Below are positions 34,232 through 41,570 of a stretch of DNA of 64,000 bases, in pieces (positions within the stretch are counted from its first letter, which is position 1; the number at the start of each line of letters is the position of its first letter). Position numbers and translations under genes: made by a program. This stretch comes from Streptomyces sp. NRRL S-1022 (GTDB lineage Bacteria > Actinomycetota > Actinomycetes > Streptomycetales > Streptomycetaceae). The notes under the pieces were generated by a model that was given only the letters and a program-made list of their open reading frames with translations, was not told the DNA's origin and did not search any database. The stretch spans positions 1-64,000 of the forward strand of contig NZ_JOIU01000035.1 in NCBI RefSeq assembly GCF_000720135.1. The letters are read 5' to 3'.

Positions 34232-34968
34232 TGCTTGCCTCCCAGTTCGGCGAGGTCCTTCACGACGGTGTCGGCGCCGTGTGCGTACAGCGCGTCGGTC
34301 TGGCCGGCCCGGTCCACGCCGACGACGTACCCGAAGCCGCCCGCGCGGCCCGCGTCCATGCCGGCCAGCGCGTCCTCGAAGACGGCCGCGCGGGACGCCT
34401 CGACGCCCAGGTCGCGGGCGGCGGCGAGGAAGGTGTCGGGGCGCGGCTTGCCCGGCAGGTTCCGCTCGGCGGCCACCACGCCGTCGATGCGGACGTCGAA
34501 GAAGTGCTCGGCGCCGACGGAGCGCAGCACGTCCCGGCAGTTGGCGCTGGAGGAGACGATGGCGGTGCGCAGCCCGGCGGCGCGCACCGCCTCCAGGTAC
34601 CGCAGGGTGCCCTCGTACGCCTCCACTCCCCCGGTGCGGATCTTCTCCAGCAGCAGCTCGTTCTTGCGGTTGCCGAGGCCGTGGACGGTCCGGGCGTCCG
34701 GCGGGTCGCCGGGGTCGCCCTCGGGCAGCCGGATGCCGCGCGAGGCCAGGAAGGAGCGGACGCCGTCGGCGCGGGGGCGGCCGTCGACGTACTCGTCGTA
34801 GTCGGCGGAGGTGTCGAACGGCCGTCCCTGTTCGCCCGGGTAGTCGCGCAGGAACGCGTCGAACGTCTCCTTCCAGGCCGCCGCGTGCACGACGGCCGTC
34901 CTGGTGACGACCCCGTCGAGGTCGAAGAGACAGGCCTGGATGGTGTCGGGCAGACCGAGCTGAGTCAT
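34228..34968 (-). CDS. HAD-superfamily beta-phosphoglucomutase-like protein
   Basis: The 246-residue product has the HAD motif I FDLDGVVTRT with both aspartates, a cap domain (about 20-105), motif II IVSSSANC, the Lys in NLPGKPRPDTFL (motif III) and motif IV VFEDALAGMDAGRAG. This is the beta-PGM subfamily, which converts beta-glucose 1-phosphate to glucose 6-phosphate. Coupling to the GH65 gene supports that step. It starts at ATG 34968, divergent from the kinase gene. Confidence 0.9.
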   Translation of the reverse strand: MTQLGLPDTIQACLFDLDGVVTRTAVVHAAAWKETFDAFLRDYPGEQGRPFDTSADYDEYVDGRPRADGVRSFLASRGIRLPEGDPGDPPDARTVHGLGNRKNELLLEKIRTGGVEAYEGTLRYLEAVRAAGLRTAIVSSSANCRDVLRSVGAEHFFDVRIDGVVAAERNLPGKPRPDTFLAAARDLGVEASRAAVFEDALAGMDAGRAGGFGYVVGVDRAGQTDALYAHGADTVVKDLAELGGKQ

Positions 34969-35053
34969 ACCCAGGACTGTTCCCCGTCCGGAGCGCTCCA
35001 GTGAGTGGCGCACGCCACATGCCGCGCGGCCGGGCGGTGACACACTCTGCTGT

Positions 35054-35695
35054 GTGCCGCTGACCTTCGACGACCTCCTCCTCCGCGCCCGTGCCCTGCC
35101 GCGCGGCGGCCGGCGTGCCCTGCTGGGCATCGCCGGCAGCCCCGGCTCGGGCAAGTCGACCCTGGCCGAGCGGCTGGTGGCCGCGCTGAACGGCGACGGA
35201 CCGCCCTGGGCGGCGCAGGTGCCCATGGACGGCTTCCATCTCGCCGACGCCGAACTGGACCGGCTGGGCCGCCGCCTGCGCAAGGGCGCGCCGGACACCT
35301 TCGACGCGGGCGGGTACGCGGCGTTGCTGCGGCGGCTGCGCGAGGAGACCGGCGAAGTGGTGTACGCGCCGGGGTTCGAGCGGGATCTGGAGCAGCCGCT
35401 CGCCGGTGCGATCCCGGTGCCGCCCGGGATCCGGCTGGTGGTGACCGAGGGCAACTACCTGCTGCTGCGGGAGGGTTCGTGGGCGCGGGTGCGGCCGTGC
35501 CTGGACGAGGTGTGGTTCTGCGAGATCGACGAGGAGGAGCGGATCCGCCGGCTGGTCGCCCGGCACGAGGAGTTCGGCAAGGAGCACGCGGCGGCCGTGT
35601 CCTGGGTGCTGGACACCGACCAGCGCAACGCCGACCTGGTCGCGAGGACACGGGAACGCGCGGATCTGCTGGTGCCGGCCGGCGTGCTGAGCTGA
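35054..35695 (+). CDS. P-loop nucleoside/nucleotide-type kinase
   Basis: The 213-residue product has a Walker A motif GSPGSGKST (28-36), the conserved VPMDGFHLADAELDRLG and TFDAGGY segments and VTEGNYLLL (Walker B-like) of the uridine kinase/PanK superfamily. YAPGFERDLEQP is a usual substrate-side loop. It phosphorylates a small molecule with ATP; the family is often labelled nucleoside/nucleotide kinase or fructose transport-linked protein, so substrate is open. The 3' end of the gene is the template for a tandem repeat that starts at the stop codon. Confidence 0.85.
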   Translation: MPLTFDDLLLRARALPRGGRRALLGIAGSPGSGKSTLAERLVAALNGDGPPWAAQVPMDGFHLADAELDRLGRRLRKGAPDTFDAGGYAALLRRLREETGEVVYAPGFERDLEQPLAGAIPVPPGIRLVVTEGNYLLLREGSWARVRPCLDEVWFCEIDEEERIRRLVARHEEFGKEHAAAVSWVLDTDQRNADLVARTRERADLLVPAGVLS

Positions 35696-35866
35696 CGCGC
35701 GGGCCGCCATGCTGCGCTGACGCGCGCTGTGCGGGGCCGGCGTACTGCGCCGACGCGCGGGCCGCGGTTGCCGGCGTGCTGCGCTGACGCGCGCTCTGCA
35801 GGGCCGGCATGCTGCACCGAGGCGCGGGACGCCGGGGCCGACATGCCTGCGCCGACGCGGGCGCCG
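35677..35866 (+). repeat. 33-bp tandem repeats derived from the kinase gene 3' end
   Basis: The end of the kinase gene, GCCGGCGTGCTGAGCTGACG, with its stop codon, is repeated about five more times downstream. GACGCGCG-like cores lie at 35694, 35719, 35752, 35786, 35819 and 35854 (spacing 25-35 bases), each preceded by GCCGGC(A/G)T(G/A)CTG. The rest of the 366-base gap up to the PAP2 gene (35867-36061) shows no gene. Confidence 0.8.
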
Positions 35867-36061
35867 GCGTTCGGTTCTGTGCGCCGTGGGCCGCGCGTTC
35901 ACCCGCCGCCCACCCGCCGGCCGCCGGGTCCTCCCCGGGCGGACACGAACCGGCCCTAGACATGCACCCGTTCACCTTCCCGCTCCAGCGTTTCCCCCGG
36001 GACCGCACAACTTCGCACAGCGGCACGGCCGTTCCGGGCACGCTCTCCGAGAGGCACAGGC

Positions 36062-37969
36062 ATGCCGTCAACCGCCGGGCACCGCACCCCTGTTCCGAAC
36101 CGCCGCGGGTTCCTCACCACCTCGCTGGCCGCGTCGGCTGGAGTGCTCTCCGTGCCGGCCGCCGCCGTCTGGCTGCTGGCGGCCGACGCGAAGGCCGCGA
36201 CCGCGCCGGCCGCGTTCGTGGACGACTACCGGACCAACACCGCGGGCAATCTGACGCCCGGGACGAACGCGGTGGTCCGTGTTCTCGGCGGCTTCGGCCG
36301 GCTGTGGAAGACCGGCCCGGCATGGCACACCGGCCTGCCGCTGCGCCCCGACATCCTCCGCGCCGACCTGCGCTACTGCGCGCGGATCACCGCCGGACGC
36401 ACCGACGCGCAGGCCGCGGAGGCGTTCGTCTACGACCGCCAGCACCAGAGCTACGCCATGATCGCCGGCCTCGGCCCGCTCGCCGACGTGTACCGGACGG
36501 ACGCCCGGGCCGTCACGTCGATCACGAGCGCACCCGACGGCACCCCCGCGACCACCGTGAGCGACGCGGTACCCGCGGACGCACCCGCGGGCTCGGCGCT
36601 CGGCGCCGGCGCGCACGACTCGCCGCTGGGCAAGGTCGCCGAGCTGGTCGACACCGTGCGCGGCCCGTTCGCCTCCGGCAACCCGGCCAAGTACGCCTAC
36701 CAGTACCCGCGGCCGTGGCGGCTGACCGAGGACAGCGAGGTCGTGGACACCGGCCGGACGGACGCGTTCGGCTTCCCGGTGTACGCGTCGGACGTGACCG
36801 TGGCACCGCAGCTGCTGCGCCAGCGCGGCACCTCCCCCGCCGACGACGGCGGCTTCCCCAGCGGCCACACCAACGCCTTCCACCTGGCCGCGCTGGCGTA
36901 CGCGTACGCCGTGCCGGAGCGCTTCCAGGAGCTGGTGGCGCGCGCGTTCGAGCTGAGCCACACCCGGATCGTGGCCGGCATGCACCACCCGGTCGACGTC
37001 ATCGGGGGCCGGATCATGGCGACCGCGCTCGCCGCGGCCACCCTCGCCGACCCGGCCAACGCCGGGCTGAAGGCCGCCGCCCGCGCCCAGGCCCTCGCCC
37101 GCTTCACCGCGCGGACCGGCACCACCGCCGACACGCTCCACGCCTACGCCCACCCGGCCGACGACCGTGACGCCGACCGGGACGCCCGGCGGCGCGCGGT
37201 GCGGCACCGGCTGACGTACGTCCTGCCCCGGGAGGGCCGCGAGGTGCCGCTGACCGTGCCGAAGGGTGCGGAGGTGCTGCTGGAGACCCGGCTGCCGTAC
37301 CTGACGGCGGACCAGCGCCGGGAGGTGCTGCGCAGCACCGGGCTGCCCTCCGGGTACGCGCTGCTCGACGGGTTCGAGCAGTGGGGTCGGCTGGACCTGT
37401 TCGCCGCGGCGGACGGCTACGGCGCCTTCGACGCGGACGTCACCGTCACCATGGACGCGGCGGCCGGCGGCTTCTCGGCCGCCGACAGCTGGCGCAACGA
37501 CATCGGCGGGCGCGGCGGGCTGACCAAGCGGGGCACGGGCACGCTGACGCTGACCGGCCGCAACCGGTACACCGGCGCCACCGTGCCGGCCGGGGGCACG
37601 CTGGTGGCGGGCTCCGAGGACGCGCTGGGCCACGGGGACGTGCGGGTGACGGCCGGGACGCTGCGGGTGGCGCGGCGGCTGCGGGTGCGGGGCGCCTACG
37701 CGCAGGAGGCGGGCACGCTGGAGGTCACCGTACGGGCCGGCGGCAGGGCACCGCTGACGGCCGGGCGCCGGGTGGTGCTCGGCGGCCCGGCGGTGCTGGC
37801 GCTGCGGCTGGACACCGAGCGGCCACCGGCGCCGGGCGACACCCTGCCCGTCCTGGACGCGCCCCGGCTGGCCGGGCGGTTCGACCGGATCGAGGTGAAC
37901 TCCGACGCGCTGCGGGCCGTACCCGTGTACACGGCAGAAGGTCTGTCGGTACGACTCGTGCGGCGGTGA
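36062..37969 (+). CDS. Tat-exported PAP2 acid phosphatase with autotransporter-type beta repeat
   Basis: The 635-residue product starts with a twin-arginine signal peptide (NRRGFLTTSLAASAGVLSVP). A class A acid phosphatase/PAP2 domain follows with all three active-site motifs: K210YAYQYPRP, P266SGH269 and R302-x5-H308-H-x2-D312. After about 400 residues comes an autotransporter-associated beta-strand repeat, GGLTKRGTGTLTLTGRNRY then TGATVPAGGTL (~485-515), and a beta-rich C-terminus. The enzyme should remove phosphate from an extracellular phosphomonoester. The fused repeat is normally found in large Gram-negative surface proteins and may be a beta-helix adhesion module here. It is monocistronic by position. 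Confidence 0.88.
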   Translation: MPSTAGHRTPVPNRRGFLTTSLAASAGVLSVPAAAVWLLAADAKAATAPAAFVDDYRTNTAGNLTPGTNAVVRVLGGFGRLWKTGPAWHTGLPLRPDILRADLRYCARITAGRTDAQAAEAFVYDRQHQSYAMIAGLGPLADVYRTDARAVTSITSAPDGTPATTVSDAVPADAPAGSALGAGAHDSPLGKVAELVDTVRGPFASGNPAKYAYQYPRPWRLTEDSEVVDTGRTDAFGFPVYASDVTVAPQLLRQRGTSPADDGGFPSGHTNAFHLAALAYAYAVPERFQELVARAFELSHTRIVAGMHHPVDVIGGRIMATALAAATLADPANAGLKAAARAQALARFTARTGTTADTLHAYAHPADDRDADRDARRRAVRHRLTYVLPREGREVPLTVPKGAEVLLETRLPYLTADQRREVLRSTGLPSGYALLDGFEQWGRLDLFAAADGYGAFDADVTVTMDAAAGGFSAADSWRNDIGGRGGLTKRGTGTLTLTGRNRYTGATVPAGGTLVAGSEDALGHGDVRVTAGTLRVARRLRVRGAYAQEAGTLEVTVRAGGRAPLTAGRRVVLGGPAVLALRLDTERPPAPGDTLPVLDAPRLAGRFDRIEVNSDALRAVPVYTAEGLSVRLVRR

Positions 37970-38064
37970 CGTCCACGGCGGCGGGAGCGGTGCGACAGTG
38001 GGGCCATGTTCCGGCCCCCGGACCCTCCCGTCGCCGGCCGGCCGGTGCCGCCGCGGGGCGGATG

Positions 38065-39783
38065 ATGGCACGCGCACGACACCCGGTCCTCACTCCCGAG
38101 GCCCCCACGGCGCCGGTACGGCAGGCGCCGGCCGGCCGCTACGCCCGGCTGCGCCGGCACCGGCGGTGGCTGCCGCCGCTCCTGGTCGCCCTGCTGCTCA
38201 CCCAGATGGCCGCGGCGATGGTCACCACGGCGGTCCAGCAGACGCCGACGATCGACGAGCCGGTGTACGTCGCCACGGCCACCGACTACCTGCGCGAGCA
38301 CCGGCTGCGCTACAACCCCGAGCATCCGCCGCTCGGGAAGCTGCTGATCGAGGCCGGGGTGGCGGTGGCTGACCCGCACTACGACCCCTCGTACACCGGC
38401 GACCAGGGCGAGGTGGGCCGGCACCTGCTGTACGCCTCGGGCAACGACCCCTGGCGGCTGATGCTGTGGGCGCGGCTGCCGGTGATCGCGCTGACGCTGC
38501 TGTGCGGGCTGGTGGTGTTCGCGTTCGCCCGGGACCTGGCGGGCACGGCGGGGGGCCTGACCGCCCTCGCCCTGTACGCGTTCTCCCCCGACGTGATCGC
38601 CCACGGTTCCCTGGCCACGCTCGACATGCCGGCCGTCGCCCTCGTCCTGACGGCGTGCTTGCTGGTCTGGCGGGCCCGCCGCCGCCCCGCCCGGTACCTG
38701 CCTCTGGCGGGCGCGGCCCTGGGCGGGGCGGTGGCGACCAAGATGAGCGCCCTGCCGGCGGTGCCGGTGCTGATGGCGCTGGCGGCGCTGTCCGCCCTGA
38801 CGGCCCACCGGTCCGAGGCGGTCTCCTGGCGGCCGCTCCCCTGGCTCCGGGCGCGACGGCCGGCGGTGTCGGCGCTGGTGGGTGCCGTCGTCGTCGCGTT
38901 CGTGGCCGTCGCCGTCGTGTGGGCCGCGTACCTGGCCGTCGACCCGCGGCTGCGGTTCGTGCCCGCCGGGCCGGTGCCTGGGGTGCACGGGCTGCGGGGA
39001 CGGCTGGTGGAGCTGCTGCCGGTGCCGCCGGCGTACCGGGCCGGGATGCGGGTGCAGTTCGGGCTGGAGGACTACCCCTGGCAGGGGTACCTGTTCGGGC
39101 ACGTGTACACCGGTTCGCTCTGGTACTACCTGCCGGCCGCCCTGCTGGTGAAGACCCCGCTCGGGCTGGCGGCGCTGGGCGCGGCGGGTGCCGTGGCGGT
39201 CGTGGCGCGGCGCCGGCTGCGGCCCGCGGCGCCGTACCTGCTGGCGGTGCCGGCCGTGCTGCTGGCGGCGGCGATGACGGGGTCGCGGGACTTCGGCACC
39301 CGGTACGCGCTGTTCGTGCCGGTGTTCCTCGCGGTGGCGGCGGCCGGGGTGCTCGCGCTGCGGTGGCGGTGGGCGGGACTGCTGACCGGCGCGCTGGTGC
39401 TGTGGGCGGCGGTGAGTTCGGTGCGGACCTTCCCGTACTACCTGCCGTACGCGAACGAGGCGTTCGGCGGCCCGGCGCACACGCACCGGCTCCTGCACGA
39501 CTCGAACGTGGACTGGGGACAGGACCTGGGCCGGCTCGCCGACCGGCTCCGGGAGCGGTACCCCGGCGAGCGGGTGTGGCTGGTGTACAAGGGCAGCGGA
39601 GTGCCGTCGTACTACGGCATCCACGCCGCCGATCCGCGGTCCGTGCCACCCGGCCGGGTGCACGGGCTGCTGGTGGTGTCGGACTCCGCCGTCGCCAAGG
39701 CGCGCGGGCGGCTGGCCGAGCTGATCGCGGACAGCCGGCCGGTCGGCGAAGTGGGCCATTCCATCAGCCTGTACCGCCGGTGA
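38065..39783 (+). CDS. GT39-like (dolichyl-phosphate-mannose-protein mannosyltransferase type) membrane protein
   Basis: The 572-residue product has about nine hydrophobic helices and, after the first, the acidic catalytic loop TIDEPVYVATATDYL with NPEHPPLGKLL, as in ArnT/PMT GT-C enzymes. The C-terminal part has the conserved HDSNVDWGQDLGRLADRL and KGSGVPSYYGIHA of this subgroup. It probably moves a sugar from a polyprenyl carrier to a protein or wall glycan on the outer face. The start is ATG 38065 (ATG 38062 also possible). The upstream frame overlaps the PAP2 gene in antisense-like composition and is discarded. No operon partner is visible. Confidence 0.85.
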   Translation: MARARHPVLTPEAPTAPVRQAPAGRYARLRRHRRWLPPLLVALLLTQMAAAMVTTAVQQTPTIDEPVYVATATDYLREHRLRYNPEHPPLGKLLIEAGVAVADPHYDPSYTGDQGEVGRHLLYASGNDPWRLMLWARLPVIALTLLCGLVVFAFARDLAGTAGGLTALALYAFSPDVIAHGSLATLDMPAVALVLTACLLVWRARRRPARYLPLAGAALGGAVATKMSALPAVPVLMALAALSALTAHRSEAVSWRPLPWLRARRPAVSALVGAVVVAFVAVAVVWAAYLAVDPRLRFVPAGPVPGVHGLRGRLVELLPVPPAYRAGMRVQFGLEDYPWQGYLFGHVYTGSLWYYLPAALLVKTPLGLAALGAAGAVAVVARRRLRPAAPYLLAVPAVLLAAAMTGSRDFGTRYALFVPVFLAVAAAGVLALRWRWAGLLTGALVLWAAVSSVRTFPYYLPYANEAFGGPAHTHRLLHDSNVDWGQDLGRLADRLRERYPGERVWLVYKGSGVPSYYGIHAADPRSVPPGRVHGLLVVSDSAVAKARGRLAELIADSRPVGEVGHSISLYRR

Positions 39784-39861
39784 GCCGCCTGCTCCGAGCC
39801 CCTGGTCACGGCGGTCGGTGAGCTATGTTGAGTGCTCGTGGCAGACAAAGGAGGCCGACCG

Positions 39862-40779
39862 GTGCCCTCGCCGCAGCAGGCACGCGCACAGGCATCAGCG
39901 ATCACGTCGGGGAAGACGGTGCCCCAGGCCGAGGCCGCGCCGACCTCGCGGCTCCGGGAACTCTTCGACGGCCCGCGTCTGTCGCCGGGGCAGCGGCGCA
40001 TCGCCCAGTACCTGATCGAGCACATCACCGAGGCCGCGTTCCTGTCGATCACCGAGCTGGCCGACCGGGTCGGGGTCAGCCAGCCCTCGGTGACCCGCTT
40101 CGCCGCGGCCGTCGGCTTCAGCGGCTATCCCGCCCTGCGCGAGAGGCTCCAGTCGATCGCGCTCAGCAGCCTGGCCGGCGGGCCCGGCGAGGAGAACCGG
40201 GCCAACGAGCTGCAGGCGGCCGTCGACGCGGAGATCGAGAACCTGGAGAACCTGCGGCGCGACCTCGCCGACCCCGACCGGGTCATCCGGGTCGGCCGCG
40301 AGCTGTCCCGCTCCACCCCGCTGACCGTGCTGGGCCTGCGCATCTCGGTGTCGCTCGCCGAGTACTTCGGCTACGCCGCCCGCCGTATCCACCCGGACGT
40401 GCGGCTGGTGACCCGCGGCGGCAGCGTGGCGTACGACGCGCTGCTGCAGTGCCGCGAGGCGGGCGGCAGCTGGGTGCTGGCCTTCGCGATGCCCCGGCAC
40501 TCCCAGGAGACGCTCCAGGCGGTCCGGGTGGCGCGGGGGGCGGGCCTGAAGGTCGCCCTGGTGACCGACCTGGCGCTGGGCCCGCTGGCCGACGAGGCCG
40601 ACGTCACCTTCGCCACCGGCACCGGTTCCCGGCTGGTGTTCGACTCCTATGCCGCGCCCGGTGTGCTGGCCGCGGCGCTGCTGCAGGCCATGACCGACGC
40701 CGACCCGGAGCGCACCCAGGCCCGGCTGGAGAAGTACGAGCAGCTCTCGGAGCAGCACCAGTTCTTCCTTCGGGACTGA
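39862..40779 (+). CDS. RpiR/MurR-family transcriptional regulator with SIS domain
   Basis: The 305-residue product has an N-terminal RpiR helix-turn-helix (LSPGQRRIAQYLIEHITEAA, LSITELADRVGVSQPSVTRF) and a C-terminal sugar-isomerase (SIS) domain (~150-290) with SRSTPLTVLGLRISVSLAEY and AFAMPRHSQETLQAV. SIS domains bind phosphosugars as effector. The GTG at 39862 is seven bases after AAAGGAGG; an upstream in-frame ATG is ignored. Its own A/T-rich downstream region ends in a hairpin at 41002. The sugar is not evident. Confidence 0.9.
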   Translation: MPSPQQARAQASAITSGKTVPQAEAAPTSRLRELFDGPRLSPGQRRIAQYLIEHITEAAFLSITELADRVGVSQPSVTRFAAAVGFSGYPALRERLQSIALSSLAGGPGEENRANELQAAVDAEIENLENLRRDLADPDRVIRVGRELSRSTPLTVLGLRISVSLAEYFGYAARRIHPDVRLVTRGGSVAYDALLQCREAGGSWVLAFAMPRHSQETLQAVRVARGAGLKVALVTDLALGPLADEADVTFATGTGSRLVFDSYAAPGVLAAALLQAMTDADPERTQARLEKYEQLSEQHQFFLRD

Positions 40780-41001
40780 CCGGCCGATTCTTTCGCCCGC
40801 ACCGGGCCGGCCGTGAAGATCTTGCGGTCCTCCACTTCCTGGACCGGGATGATTCACCCCATACCGAGCATGAATGTTTTCATACGTCTTGCAAACCGGT
40901 CGGCATATATAAATACTGCTCGGCGCACCCCGTGCCGCCGTCCCCTACCCACGACGGCGCCCGGGGCGCACCGGGGCGCGCCGTCTGCGCGACGCGCCCG
41001 T

Positions 41002-41035
41002 GGCGGCCCCGGCCATCCCCTAGGCCGGGGCCGCC
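41002..41035. terminator. Strong hairpin terminator
   Basis: A perfect 13-bp stem (41002-41014 with 41023-41035, eight-base loop) lies 222 bases past the RpiR stop codon and 50 bases before the next gene. The distance leaves room for an A/T-rich promoter-like stretch (40870-40917) and a short transcript between. Confidence 0.78.
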
Positions 41036-41085
41036 CCGAATCCGTCGGTCAACCTTCACGACGCCGCACACCGGAAGCGATGATC

Positions 41086-41460
41086 ATGCCCCTGACCACC
41101 ACGCGCATCACCCCCGACTGGCCCTGTCAGGTCAAGACGCCGGGCTCGTACGACTGGGAACGCTCGGCGGCCAAGTGGCTGCGCGATCTGATCCCCGCGC
41201 GCTACGCCAGCTATCCGGCGCTCATCCGGCACCCGGTCCTGCTCGCCCGGCACGCGCAGATCCAGGTGCAGCAGGAGATCCGGGTCGCACGGACCGCCCT
41301 GCAGACCGCGCGGGCCGAGTTGCCGATGCTGGGACTGCCCGAATCGGTTATCGAACACACGATCAAGATGTACGCGGCGGAGGTACTCCAGTTGCAGCAC
41401 ATCGCGCGCAGTGTCCGTGCGGTCAGCGAGGCCCTGGCCGGTCGCGGCACCAGCCGCTGA
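41086..41460 (+). CDS. Conserved hypothetical protein
   Basis: The 124-residue product has tryptophan-rich start PDWPCQVKTPGSYDWERSAA then a long helical part (LARHAQIQVQQEIRVARTAL, IEHTIKMYAAEVLQLQHIA). No signal peptide. It is of a type widely annotated as hypothetical in Streptomyces. GGAAG lies nine bases before ATG 41086; ATG 41080 is alternative. It precedes the SpoIIE gene by 110 bases. Confidence 0.75.
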   Translation: MPLTTTRITPDWPCQVKTPGSYDWERSAAKWLRDLIPARYASYPALIRHPVLLARHAQIQVQQEIRVARTALQTARAELPMLGLPESVIEHTIKMYAAEVLQLQHIARSVRAVSEALAGRGTSR

Positions 41461-41570
41461 CCCCGTCCGACCTGCGGATTCCCCCTCGCGGACAGCTTTC
41501 CCGACGGTCCTACGAATCCCGACCCGGCAGACGAGTGATCGAACGGCCCCGGGTGTGCGATGCTCGTCGC

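Noticed and set aside
35677..35866. A CRISPR array or coding repeat
   Set aside because: Repeats are degenerate, contiguous and 25-35 bases apart with no spacers, and lie after a stop codon.
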